Shown: in pieces, positions 37,132 to 48,960 of the stretch
Numbering within the stretch: position 1 is the first letter of the stretch
Layout: every line of letters starts with the position of its first letter
From: Spongilla lacustris
Taxonomy: Eukaryota; Porifera; Demospongiae; Spongillida; Spongillidae
Direction of reading: 5' to 3'
Assembly: GCA_949361645.1 (NCBI GenBank)
Contig: OX442430.1
Coordinates: 6,942,081-7,006,080 of the forward strand
Length of the DNA: 64,000 nt
Translations under genes and position numbers: made by a program
The notes under the pieces: model-generated
What the model saw: only the letters and a program-made list of their open reading frames with translations
Database searches by the model: none
Told to the model about the DNA's origin: nothing

Positions 37132-40100
37132 ATGCCTGATCTTACTACAGAAAATCAACCCGAGCAGCAAGTAGAAGAGAAGAAAGAAGCACCAGCTTCC
37201 AAGTCTATGGTTGGCATTATTTACCCGCCACCAGAAGTAAGAAGTATCCCTCTACATTGCAGATAGTGCGCTCTAGTTAGAATCCCCCCCCCCCCCCCCC
37301 CCCGTGGTACTAACTTGCATCACCTTGCAGCTATTAATGCTCCTGTACCTGCTGTCGTTAGCATGGCGCCATAATCTATTCACTCAGTTATCTTTCTGAA
37401 CCCACGTGCTCTCAGACATTGTTGACAAGACTGCCGACTTCGTGGCGCGAAATGGTAAGGAATTAGGTTACTGGGTTTGGAGTGGGAGAGGAGGGAAGGA
37501 TAGTCATGAGACTTATACGATTTGAGAAGGTGGCAGGGGGGAAATACTACCCGCTGAGCGGGAATTTGTCTTTAAAAAAATAAAAAATAAAAATAAAATA
37601 AAAACCTGAACAAGCTGTTATTTGACTTTCTGGGTGTGCACAATGTTCTGTACAAAGTTGTTCTTATAGAAAATCTAGTCTGCCTATCACTCAGTCATGT
37701 ATTTCCACAGCACATGCTCTTGAAATGGTACTATAATTGGGACAGTTTCTGGGGAAATGAACACAGCACTATTTTATAAAACATCTTCAGGGGGGGGGGG
37801 GGGGGGGGGGGTGTAGTTTATTCACATTGAAAAGTAGACGTCTCTAATGTTATTGGGGCGCTATTTATGAGCAGATGAACATTTTAATGCAAGCATTGCC
37901 TGTCCTGGATAAACTTCCACTGCAGGTTTCCATGACAATCAAATGGCGAGCAGTGCTTGCATTGGAGTGTACAGCTAGCACACTTGCACACACAAATATG
38001 CGCCCACAATGCACATCGCTGAAACAAAATGGAAGTGTGTAACATACATGTAGCTCATTCCTGAACATTGCAATTGATAGGTTTGTAGGCCTCTTTGCGT
38101 TGTGTGCTGTGTACACGTGTTGTGTGTGTTGTGTGTGTGTGTGTGTGCTGCGTGTGTGTTGTGTATGTGTTTGTGTGTTGTGTGGGTGTGTGCATGTGTA
38201 TGTGACTGGAAGAGTTTGTTTTACAGCAAGCTTTACTTTCACTTTCAAGGTCATGAGTTTGAGGAGCGCATCAGACACAACGAGGCGGGCAACCCAAAGT
38301 TCAACTTCCTGAACCCGCAGGATCCTTACCATGCCTACTACCAACACAAGATCAAGGAGATACAAGAGGGCGTGGCTCAGGAGCTGGCATCCACCCAGCA
38401 AACTCTACCATTGGTCAGTTCCTCCCCACCCCCCTCTCCCTAATGTGCACCTAATTTAACATGCACTCGTAAGCGTACACGGACCATAAAATGGTACTGC
38501 ATGTGCATAATGTGTGTGCAGAAATGAGCATAATATACACCAGCCAAGACCTGAGCTCACCAGCATGTGCAAGTGTTAACTTGCAGAATGTGGTCATCTT
38601 TAGGACCAATCATTGGCCGCATTACATATGGCTGGCTGGCTTGGCTGGTTGTATTTGCAGTGTTCTCCCTAGACTTATGAGAAGGCTAGGTGCTCTTATT
38701 GGGGAAGGGCACGTGCCTACATATGTGGTATATTAGTGGGACAGGTAGCAGGTGCAAATGTGTAATATAGATCTTTGTGTGTACAAAATAATTTCCAAGC
38801 TCTCTTGTGTTTGTGAAATGCAAGTGGTTATGACAGTTGTGTTAGGTCAGAGATGTTTTGATAGTCTATCAAAACATAAACACATGTGGACAAAGGAATA
38901 TGGATGGAATGGATTTGTGTTTGTGGGACAACTGTGATTGTTTGTAATCCATGATGTCATTGATCAATAATGTGTACTATTAACTTGTAAGTGGGGGTGT
39001 AGTCAATAATTGGTACACAATGCCTACACAGAGCGGAATATAACAGTCGGCCATCGGACATTTTGCCGTTCAATTTCATGCCATGGCCGATCGTTTATTA
39101 TTAGGGTTGGTCATTTTGGCCGATCATTACAACTAGCAACTACGCCCACTAATTACTCTGCTGATTGGCTGCAATAACCAACCTTTATCATGATTGTTAG
39201 TATGCGGGAAAAGTTTGTTCTACAGTGCATAACATGCTAGTTGATGATAAAATTTTTTGCATCACTTTTACATTTGATTGGACTTTTTAACAACATGGTT
39301 TGGGATATCCAAAATCTAATTACAGAATATTGTTTATGCATCATCTGGCATTAAAAGTACAAAACCACAACTGCTCACGTGACTTCCTGATTGCATAGCG
39401 TTTCATTTTCAGTAACTACCCTAAATACGTAGTTTTTAAGGGATTTCTCCACCGCTACATGCTGGATTTCGCTGAAATTCGGTGTGTAAGTGTAGCATGG
39501 CCCCTTATCGAAAACTGCCGTGTCCGATTTCGAATGCGGGAAACAGTTTTGGTATTGGCATCCTTTAAGGACAGATTTTAGAGGGAATTGTGCTTAGTAT
39601 GGAGTTTCGTTGCGTGCACGATCTGAGGTCCCAGGATCAGCTAGTAGATATTAAAATGATGGTTGAATCTAAGGCAGTTGCATTCGTGACTTTACTGATG
39701 GTTTGGCAGCGAATAGAAAGCCTCTAAGTCGGAGGATGAAAAAAAGTCGGCCATATACAATGAATAACATTATAAAGTTGACGTCATTGTATTTTGTGGG
39801 AGTGGTGATCAAGTCGACAACGGTTTTTTTCCTCTTCAGAGGTGCCCAAATAGGTGATGATGCTTTCCTATATCTGATTTATCGCCCGCTTGTGGTCTCC
39901 AGCAGGGTTTGGTTCTGAAAAGAACGCTACCACTCCCACGTTGCAGCCAATGACGTCAACTTTATAATGTTATTCATTGTATATGGCCGACTTTTTTTCA
40001 TCCTCCGACTTAGAGGCTTTCTATTCGCTGCCAAACCATCAGTAAAGTCACAAATGCAACTGCCTTGGATTTAACCATCATTTTACTATCTACTTGCTGA

Positions 40101-43009
40101 TCCTGGGACCTCAGATCGTGCACGCAACGAAACTCCATACTAAGCACAATTCCCTCTAAAATCTGTCCTTAAAGGATGCCAATACCAAAACTGTTTCCCG
40201 CATTCGAAATCGGACACGGCAGTTTTCGATAAGGGGCCATGCTACACTTACACACCAAATTTCATCGCAATCCAGCATGTAACGGTGGAGAAATCCCTTA
40301 AAAACTACTTATTTAGGGTAGTTACTGAAAATGAAACGCTATGCAATCAGGAAGTCACGTGAGCAGTTGTGGTTTTGTACTTTTAATGCCAGATGATGCA
40401 TAAACAATATTCTGTAATTAGATTTTGGATATCCCAAACCATTTTGCTAAAAAGTCCACTCAAATGTAAAAGTGATGCAAAAAATTTTATCATCAACTAG
40501 CATGTTATGCACTGTACGTGTTAATTGAATATTGATTAATTAAGACTGTATCCGTGCGGGCGAGCTAGCTCTAGCGTTGGATTATACTATTGTGTCTAAT
40601 TGAACACTTGCGCTACTGATGTAATATTTGTAGTAGTACTTAGAGATATGTACTCTTGTGCCAAGTGTTTGTTGTACTAGTCAGTTGCATATAGCCAGTC
40701 CTCCATCCCCATCACACCTAGTTCATCCTGATTCAGATCCTAACTCTAATGTACAAACCATGCCTTTGCTTACTACTGTGAAATCTGTATGTATTTCATA
40801 ACACATGTAATTAGTTTATACCTGCAATGCTTAGTCATGAATAATTAATGATGTCAGATCATGTCTGACCAAAATGCCTCTTGGTCTGACATTTTTTCAG
40901 ATCACTTTAAGGGAGTTATATTCCGCTCTGCTACAACAAGCAATGTGCATATCCTTATCTCTTGTGTGTGTATGTGTGTGTCTGTGCATGTGTGTGTGTG
41001 TGCATGTGTGTGTGTGAATATGTGTGGGTGTGCAGACCACCCCAAAAGCTCCGACAGCCATTGTGATGGAACCCGAGGTACCCAATGAGCCTCCTCCTGA
41101 ATGGGAGTACATGGTGACCACACCCTCCATTTCTGGAATAGAATTGTAAGTCCTCGATTGCGAAATGAGTTGCCAAGAGATCAGGAAGGAAACAGAGAAG
41201 GAGGGTGGTGGTTATGGGGGGGATGAGTGGATAGGGATTATGTGTGACAGGGAGGGTTGGTTATGGGGAACAGAGGGAGGGTGATTTTTATGGGAAATGG
41301 TTGTTATGATGTCATAGGGAGGGTGGTCGTGGCAACAGTATGCAAAATATTACTCACATGTATGCAAGACACAATAAGCACATGCAGTTAATTGGCTTCA
41401 AGCAGATTTTATCTTCATTTATATAAGCATACATGTGCACAAGTTCTGAGTTGCAAATTTTAATAATTGGCGTAAAATATTCATGATTAAACTTAAACTT
41501 ACTTTCCAAAACCTGTGGTAAGGCTTTGAATGCTTGCTGCCTAATCAGATGCTTCTGTTTTAAATGATTTGTGTATACGTACCTTCTGCCTTGTCTGTCC
41601 AATTGCTCCTTGGCAGAATGAGCCCTTCCTAGTTTGTTCAGTTGTCTGTTGTACGTCTGTGTTTATATACATGTACCTGCAATCCCCTCTCTACCCTCCC
41701 CACCTGCAACCCCCTCCACCCTCTCTCCTTACCTGCAACCCCCTCCACCCTCTTTCCTTCAACCTTGCAGAGACATCGTGAAGCTTACAGCACAGTTTGT
41801 AGCAAGAAATGGAGCCCAGTTTTTGGACAAACTTATGATGCGCGAACAGGTAAGGGCATCTATTTGGACACACACATACGTGTACGTACTACTACACACC
41901 CCCACACACATACATGTACATACTACTACACACCCCCACACACATACACCACATACACACAGTGACACACCCAACATAAACACATTCAGCTATGAGGCAG
42001 CCATCACAAAACAAATTAGTGAGCCCTTGCTATTACATTCCTAGTCTTTTAAAAGTGTGCACAAATCTAGTTTATTTTATAGACTAAGATTAGGAATGTG
42101 ATAGCAAGGCTCAATGCTTTGTTATGGAAGCCATCATAGCTGAATGTAGATCTATACCATGGCACTTCCATCCCACACCCTGGTCCTCATCAATCCCACA
42201 CCATGGCCCTCATCCATCCCACACCATGGCCCTCATCCATCCCACACCCTGGTCCTCATCCATCCCACACCCTGGTCCTCATCAATCCCACATCATGGCC
42301 CTCATCCATCCCACACCTGGTCCTCTCCCTGGCACACCTAGCCCTCATCCATCCCACACCCTGGTCCTCATCTTTTCCTCACCCTGATTCACATCTATTT
42401 GACACCCTGGTCTTCAAATATATTCCACACCCTGATCCTCACTTATTCCACACCCTGGTCCTCAAATATTCCACACTCTGATCCTCAAATATTTTACACA
42501 CTGATCTTCATCTATTCCACACCACCCTGATCCTCATATATCCTACACCCTGGTCCTCATTCATCCCACACCCTGGTCCTCATCTGTTCCACACCTGCTC
42601 ATCATCCAACCCACACCCTTGGAACTCATCCATCCCCCTAGCTGGTACATGTGTTGTCACTAACCGCACCCCCCTCCCTATGCAGCGTAACTACCAGTTT
42701 GACTTCTTGCGTAAGCAACATCCACTGTTCTCCTACTTTACAAAGCTTGTGGAGCAATACAGCAAGGTATGTATGTAGGCCACGTGTGTATGTGTGTGTG
42801 TGTGTATGTATGTGTGTGTATGTGTATGTATGTATGTATGTATGTATGTATGTATGTATGTATGTATGTATATATGTATGTATGTATGTATATATTGTAT
42901 GTATGTATGTATGTATGTATCATTGTTGTACTTCCTATATGTTTAGATTCTCCTACCTTCACATGAGACTATGGACCTTTTGAGAACTGACATAGAGAAT
43001 CCTCTGGGG
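37132..43009 (+). CDS. SF3A1: SF3A1 (splicing factor 3A subunit 1), first seven exons only
   Basis: The exons by eye are 37132-37243, 37416-37454, 38250-38413, 41036-41145, 41771-41849, 42686-42766 and 42947-43009. They sum to 648 nt, or 216 codons, with consistent phases. They encode [20 protein letters not shown] leading into SURP1 ([31 protein letters not shown]), a linker with [11 protein letters not shown], then SURP2 ([39 protein letters not shown]). SF3A1 is the largest subunit of SF3a in the 17S U2 snRNP; SURP2 binds SF3A3. Human SF3A1 is 793 residues. The PRP21 core, Pro-rich part and ubiquitin-like domain are not found before 64000. After exon 7 the locus runs into a minisatellite, a U2-like gene and transposons, so the gene is either truncated or has an intron longer than 20 kb. 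Confidence 0.9.
39221..40516. mobile_element. Long-inverted-repeat (foldback) Tc1/mariner-like element in SF3A1 intron 3
   Basis: The arms at 39221-39807 and 39929-40516 are inverted repeats of about 585 bp with few mismatches and a spacer of about 120 bp. The ends are TACAGTGCATAACATGCTAG and its complement; TA at both ends fits a Tc1/mariner target. No transposase is visible. An RNA made from this intron would form a very long double-stranded hairpin. Confidence 0.85.
42160..42640. repeat. 23-bp minisatellite in SF3A1 intron
   Basis: Copies of CATCCATCCCACACCCTGGT plus CCT, regular at first and increasingly degenerate after about 42370. Confidence 0.9.
42787..42920. repeat. (GT)n/(GTAT)n microsatellite
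   Basis: A GT run grading into GTAT tetranucleotides between SF3A1 exons 6 and 7. Confidence 0.95.
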
Positions 43010-43012
43010 GTT

Positions 43013-43014
43013 AG

Positions 43015-43053
<39 letters not shown>
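43013..43053. repeat. (GT)n microsatellite after SF3A1 exon 7
   Basis: A GT run beginning within a few bases of the exon 7 donor (GTTAGC at 43010). Confidence 0.9.
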
Positions 43054-43055
<2 letters not shown>

Positions 43056-43204
43056 GTGAAGTGGGATTTTTATGGTGTGTACGTGCATGTGGGTAGGTAA
43101 TAAACTGTCTACCACAATTAATTAGTCTGTCACTTCGCCTCCGATTCCTCCTCCCTGTTTGTACATTTTTCTTCTACTCACGTGTACATCTAGCTACAGA
43201 TATA

Positions 43205-45060
43205 GCTCACACCTCACTCATTCTCCTCACCTTCACACCATCCCTCACCCTCACTATCTCTCACCCTCACCATCCCTCACCCTCACCATCCCTCACCCTC
43301 ACCATCCCTCACCCTCACCATCCCTCACCCTCACACCATCCCTCACCCTCACACCATCCCTCACTCACCCTCACCTCTCACCCTCACCTCTCCTCATCCT
43401 CACACCCTCACCCATCCTCACACAACCCTCACCCATCCTCACACAACCCTCACCCGTCCTCACACATCCTCACACACCCTCACACCCTCACTCATCCTCA
43501 CCTACATCCTCACCTCTATCACTCATCCTCACCTCACTCACTCATCCTCACCTCACACTCACTCATCTCCACCTCACACTCACTCATCCTCACACATCCT
43601 CACCCTCACACATCCTCACACCCTCACTCATCCTCACACCCTCACTCATCCTCACACCCTCACTCATCCTCACACCCTCACTCATCCTCACACCCTCACT
43701 CATCCTCACACCCTCACTCATCCTCACACCCTCACTCATCCTCACACCCTCACTCATCCTCACACCCTCACTCATCCTCACACCCTCACTCATCCTCACA
43801 CCCTCACTCATCCTCACACCCTCACTCATCCTCACACCCTCACTCATCCTCACCCCTCACTCATCCTCGCAACTTCAGTGTCACTCATCACACCTCACAT
43901 CCTCACTTATCCTCATCTTCACACCATTCCTCATCTCACACCATCCCTCACCCTCACACCATCCCTCACCCTCACATCATCCCTCATCCTCACACCTTCA
44001 CTCATCCTCACATCCTCACTCATCCTCACCCTCAATCATCCTCACACCCTCACTCATCCTCACCCCTCACTCATCCTTGCAACCTCAGTGTCACTCATCA
44101 CACCTCACATCCTCACTCATCCTCACCCTCACTCATCACACCTCACATCCTCACTCATCCTCACCCTCACTCATCCTCACCCATCCTCACACCCTCACTC
44201 ATCCTCACACCCTCACACATCCTAACACCCTCACTCATCCTCACACCCTCACATCCTCACACCCTCACATCCTCACACCCTCACATCCTCACACCCTCAC
44301 TCATCCTCACACCATCCCTTATCCTCACACCATCCCTCATCCTCACATCCTCACACCCTCACACATCCTCACCCTTACACATCCTCACACCTCACCCTCA
44401 CACATCCTCACACCTCACCCTCACACATCCTCACACCTCACCCTCACACATCCTCACATCCTCACACTCTCACACTCCTCACACCCTCACACATCCTCAC
44501 ACATCCTCACCCTCACACATCCTCACACCCTCACACATCCTCACATCCTCACACATCACACCCTCACACATCCTCACACCCTCACACATCCTCACACCCT
44601 CACACTTCCTAACCCTCACACTTCCTAACCCTCACACATCCTCACACCTCACACATCCTCACACCCTCATACACTCCTCACCCTCACTCCCTCACTCATC
44701 CTCACACCCTCACTCATCCTCACACCCTCACTCATCCTCACACCCTCACTCATCCTCACACCCTCACTCATCCTCACACCCTCACTCATCCTCACACCCT
44801 CACTCATCCTCACACCCTCACTCATCCTCACACCCTCACACCCTCACTCATCCTCACACCCTCACTCATCCTCACACCCTCACTCATCCTCACACCCTCA
44901 CACATCCTCACACCCTCACACTCTCACTCATCCTCACACCCTCACTCATCCTCACACCCTCCCTCATCCTCACACCCTCCCTCATCCTCACACCCTTACA
45001 CATCTTCACACCCTCACTCATCCTCACACCCTCACTCCCTCACTCATACTCGCACTCACA
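43205..45060. repeat. 1.85-kb minisatellite, 18-bp unit CACACCCTCACTCATCCT
   Basis: It begins as CCATCCCTCACCCTCA variants and becomes near-perfect 18-bp copies at about 43620-43850 and 44695-44990. The unit is six codons long, so frames stay open on both strands (for example repeated MRMSEGV on the minus strand at 43590-43853). I treat those frames as artefacts. Confidence 0.95.
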
Positions 45061-45259
45061 TCTACACACACTCGCACCTCCCATCTCACATCCTCATTCT
45101 TTATACTTTAGTGGTACATAGTGTTACCCCACCCACTTTGTCATTTGATAACCACAGAAGCCATGTTTATGATTATTTCATGTGTCCCCAACCCATACCC
45201 TACCACTTGTATTCTGTGAGGTCCAAAGAATATAAGGCACTGCAGAAATCTGGAAATTT

Positions 45260-45447
45260 ATCGCTTCTCGGCCTCTTGGCTAAGATCAAGTAGAAATAAC
45301 TGTTCTTACGAGTGTAATATCTCGTATGAGGACAATGTCCTCACGATATTACATCAATTTTTGAAACCTGGGACTCGGAGTGAAGCTTGCTTCGCCGGCC
45401 CCGCGGGTTGCCCCAGTATTGCACTACCTCTGGGTGCGGCCCATCCC
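45260..45447 (+). ncRNA. U2 snRNA-like gene with altered branch-site recognition region
   Basis: The 5' end ATCGCTTCTCGGCCTCTTGG plus CTAAGATCAAG is textbook U2. SL IIa (TACGAG...CTCGTA), SL IIb (GAGGAC-AAT-GTCCTC), the IIc complementarity (GTAATAT/ATATTAC), an Sm-like site (AATTTTTGA at 45356-45364), SL III (GAAGCTTGCTTC) and SL IV (CCCAGTATTGCACTACCTCT then GGG) are all present. The invariant GUAGUA that pairs with the intron branch site is missing: between AAGATCAAG and CTGTTCTTA there is TAGAAATAA instead of TGTAGTAT. U2 is the branch-site-selecting RNA of the spliceosome. This copy is either a pseudogene with preserved folds or a variant U2. A 3'-box-like element follows. Confidence 0.85.
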
Positions 45448-45465
45448 CTTTGGGGGAACACAAAT

Positions 45466-45483
45466 CAAATAAAGATAAGACTT
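45466..45483 (+). promoter_or_regulatory. snRNA 3'-box-like element
   Basis: TCAAATAAAGATAAGACT, about 20 nt after the U2 3' end. The second U2 fragment (59881 to about 59755, minus strand) has the aligned ACAATAAAAGATCAGACT at the same distance, so this flank is conserved between U2 copies. It resembles the metazoan snRNA 3' processing box. Confidence 0.4.
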
Positions 45484-46056
45484 ATAGCAATGGGTTAAGT
45501 TGATCACTTGTGGGTTTCTTTTAATAGGCCATCCTTAATGAATAGGTGCCTGTAAAAACGCTAGGTTAACCTAGTGTTCCCGTCGTACAGTCACAATAAT
45601 AACGAATGATTGGCGCATGAGAATTACATTATACAGTAAAACAAAGTACTTTAAATACATAGTTAAGTTGTCCACATTCGTTTTTGATGAACTTGGCTGC
45701 ATATTCTGCCTGATTTGGGCCCACAGACACCAAATATATGCCCATCCATGTCATTTGAACACTGAACACAGCAGAAGTTTGCATTTGGAGCTGGTTTTGG
45801 GCACACCTTGCAACGCACAGCAGTCCCATGTACTGCCCGGTGCACTTTTGCAAGCTCCTCAGAATTCCTTCTCTTAGCTGGTGGTTCGCCTGCAAGACTA
45901 TTTCGTTTAGAGGCTTTTGAACCACTATCTTTAGCATTCAGATACTGTGTGATGGACATAATCTGGTGCTCAACTTCACATTCCACATCACTTTCCTCCT
46001 CTTCACCGCTGTCATTCCTCTTGCGCTTCCTGAGTTGAAGCTGGAATGGAGTAGGC

Positions 46057-46928
46057 CAGTGTTGCCGCGGTCCACTACTTTTCAGTGGATCGTGGACCGC
46101 GGTCAAACCTAAGTAGCCAGACCGTGACCGGACCGCGACCGTGCACAAATTAAACAATCCAGGACCGTGACCGTCGGTCGGACCGACGGTCGGACCGCGG
46201 TCCACAATGCTGATAATATAAATCCAAGAAAGGCAATGCAAATGCAACAATGACAACACATACATACACACACACATTATGAAACATACAACAAAGTACA
46301 AAGTCTGAAAAAACAATGCTATTTCCAGAAGTATTGATTGTGGCGTAAAAGAATGGTCTTGTGAAGTCTTTCTGGAAGCAGGCGCCATCTTTTTTGTCGG
46401 TTATGTTTTTGGCCGTGGAAAAAACCCTTTCAGAGGAAGCTGATGAAGCGGGGATGGCCAAGTATTTTTTTGCAAGCACCGATTATAATGGGATAATTAG
46501 TAGCATTAACAGACCACCAGTTAAGTGGGTCCAATCCTGTCAGATGATCTGACTCTGGCACTGCCAGATACCTACATGTACACATTATCATAATACATAA
46601 CATTTCAACATTCATTTTTGAAGTACCTTTTTAGTTCTTCATCAACACGATCATCAACAGTGTTAGAAAATAGCTGTGTTGGTGTTGGTAAAGCAAAACT
46701 GAAAAGTAACTTTGCTTCCTCAAACACACTTGACAGCTTTGTCTTCTTTTGTCCATGCGTATTTAGGCGTGGGTACGAGGGGGACCGCGGTCAGACCGTC
46801 GGTCCAGTACTGCTTGGACCGTGACCGTCCGTGAATGAAAATAATAAGGACCGAGGCTCGCGGTCCAGCTAAAAATGGCGAGGACTGCGGTCCGGACCGT
46901 CGGTCCCGGTCGGACCGCGGCAACACTG
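46057..46928 (-). mobile_element. 872-bp hAT element nested in the piggyBac transposase
   Basis: The ends are CAGTGTTGCCGCGGTCC and GGACCGCGGCAACACTG, with an 8-bp duplication GAGTAGGC (46049-46056 and 46929-46936). The subterminal regions are crowded with GGTCCG/CGGACC words (for example GACCGTCGGTCGGACCGACG near 46167). The interior keeps the end of a hAT transposase. It is an internally deleted derivative. Confidence 0.92.
46310..46479 (-). pseudogene. hAT transposase C-terminal dimerisation segment
   Basis: It reads KYLAIPASSASSERVFSTAK, the hallmark hAT-C motif, followed by NITDKKDGACFQKDF. The rest of the transposase (RNase H-like core) is missing from this copy. Confidence 0.8.
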
Positions 46929-48960
46929 GAGTAGGCTCTGGAGCACCACCTTTGCTGTTTGTCAGCAGCATTATGACCAGCCTTTCAATGAAGTTTCTGT
47001 GGGATGGAACTTGTACATGCCGATTGAAGTGACAGAATTTCTTGAACGTATCCACCTCAATCATCCCCAAAATGGTACACATCAACCGAAACCACCAGTT
47101 GCTGGTTTCAATAGCATTTTCCATTCCTAGACCATCTTGCCGTAAGTGGTTGTGCACATCAATGGCACATGCTGCTTCAAAATAAGACTTTATCATCTGT
47201 GTGCGAGGAACAGTGTGGGTAATGGTTTCGGATTCTCCAGTAGTTTCATTGAGGTGCCACCGCTTCCTTGCATGGTCATCAACAGACATGCTGTGATTCC
47301 ACGTGCTGATGATGATCTTCCTTGGTGCTCCTTCTGAACCCGGTTCATTCCAGACATGGCCATAAATATACTTACTAACTCCGTGTACTTTCTTCTCAGT
47401 ACGAATGGTCACTGTGTCACCACGCTTGGCTTGTGCACTAAAGGCCATCTCTGGCAGAATTTCCTAGGAAACTCCTTATGAGCTGTTTTGAGCAGACCAG
47501 AAAAGTATGTGGAATGTTCCAGCAGAGCATTACAGGTGGTTACAGATGCAAATGCACTGTCTCCATGAATAACATGTCCACGACCATGCAAAAATTCTGT
47601 CATCCTGAGATTAAGAGCAACTGATTTGGGTACCTGTCACGATATCTTTTGCTTGCCATAGCCTCCTTTCCCTCTTGTATCTTCAGAAACAGCATAATGC
47701 CAGTCTGTGCATCTGCCACATTCTTGTACTCCACCCCAATGCCCTGTGGCTTTCGGATTATTTTGGAAAGGTGGGGCACACCTTCTGGAGTATTCTCAAA
47801 AAATGGAATCCATTTATCCATTGATTCGTCAATAACCACTTCAGTTCCCTGATCCACAAACTTCCTCCGTAGGGCATTGAATGCATCGACTAGTGGCTGG
47901 ATGTATTTCCACTTGTTGTCAGAATCACCAGGGGGCCAGATCTTCAGGAATCTCTCCCAATCAATGAAGCGGTCACGAGCTAAGCCAAAGCGTTCTCTCA
48001 TTCTAAAAGGAGGAACAAAGCCATCATCCCTAGTTCACCAGAGGTCCTTGATTCTTCCAATTGGATGCAGTGTTCTTGCATACAACACACCCAAACACAT
48101 CCAATGCTCGTGTTCTGAAAATGCAGCAACATTGTCAGGCAGTGAGTTATTTGTCCATTGAAGACAATCCATCCAAAAGTCAATAGGCATCATGTGGTTG
48201 AAACATGCCTCATCATGCCAGACTGTCTCTGCCAATGCTCCCTGCCACCTGATTCTTGTTTTAGCATAACGCCAGCCATCCTTGGCACGCTGGCATTCCG
48301 TCACACCCCCTTGTAATGTTTCCCATTGTTGACCATGTGCTAAAAGTGGATCGGATGGGCCTGTCTCATGGCTACTTGCTGGAAGAGCATCAGGAGGGTT
48401 TAGTTCTTCGTCTAGGTCCTCACACACTGGCTGAGCATCATGATTGAAGCTCTCGTCCTCTTCAATATCTTCAGGCCGGCTATTTTGTGGCTCAGTTGAT
48501 GGCTCTGGAGTGGGATCCAATGCTACTATGAGTTCTTTAGCATTCCTCCAAAATGTTGCACCATGTTCAGTTTCATAAAACTGGCCCCCAATGTTCCATC
48601 TAACTCTCCTCGTGTTTTTTCGAGGCTTAGCTATCACCTCCCCTTCGACATCTGCGTTTTTCCATCCCGTACCGAACGTACGCATCAACGCATCTTTTAC
48701 GCGAAACTTGGCACCTTTGGCGTGAACTTTAGCGCCTAGCTCCGGTAAACATGCATTAACACGCCCAGTGCTCGGTGGAACTGATAGCCTACTTCCAGAC
48801 ACAACATTAGCCGCCATTTCGAAGAGGGTACAATAAATAACCACAAGACCTTTGACCCTCAAAAAACGCTAGGTTTACCTAGCGAACGCTAGGTAAACCT
48901 AGCGTTCGGCACCTATTCATTAAAACGATAATGCACCATACGTGTCGAACCTTTTTAGTG

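Larger units (their letters stand above)
45663..48862 (-). pseudogene. piggyBac transposase, broken
   Basis: Minus-strand order: a long acidic N-terminal frame from 48862 (ENDING ... GVLYARTLHPIGRIKDLW); an in-frame TGA at 48037-48035; then RERFGLARDRFIDWERFLKI, VVIDESMDKWIPFF (first catalytic Asp), GHVIHGDSAFASV (second Asp region) and TSNWWFRLMCTILG. The C-terminal Cys-rich finger (RCKVCPKPAPNANFCC, then CSNDMDGHIFGVC) ends near 45663. Besides the stop there are one-base shifts near 47620 and 47465, and a hAT element interrupts the frame after GGAPEPTP (46929) and before FQLQLRKRKR. A DDE_Tnp_1_7-type enzyme would cut and paste at TTAA; this copy cannot be functional as it stands. Confidence 0.88.
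45539..48919 (-). mobile_element. piggyBac transposon (3.4 kb including a nested hAT)
   Basis: The termini are TGAATAGGTGCC and GGCACCTATTCA, bounded by TTAA on both sides (45535-45538 and 48920-48923), the piggyBac target. The subterminal palindromic CGCTAGGTTAACCTAG (left) and CGCTAGGTTTACCTAGCG (right) recur. It encodes a piggyBac-type transposase on the minus strand. The insertion lies about 90 bp downstream of the U2-like gene. Confidence 0.92.

Noticed and set aside
36982..37170. N-terminal extension of COX17 to an upstream ATG
   Set aside because: It overlaps the SF3A1 first exon antisense and adds a hydrophobic stretch absent from the COX17 family.
43159..44628. 489-codon plus ORF and 87-codon minus ORF (MRMSEGV repeats)
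   Set aside because: Both come from the 18-bp minisatellite; an 18-bp unit without stops stays open by construction.
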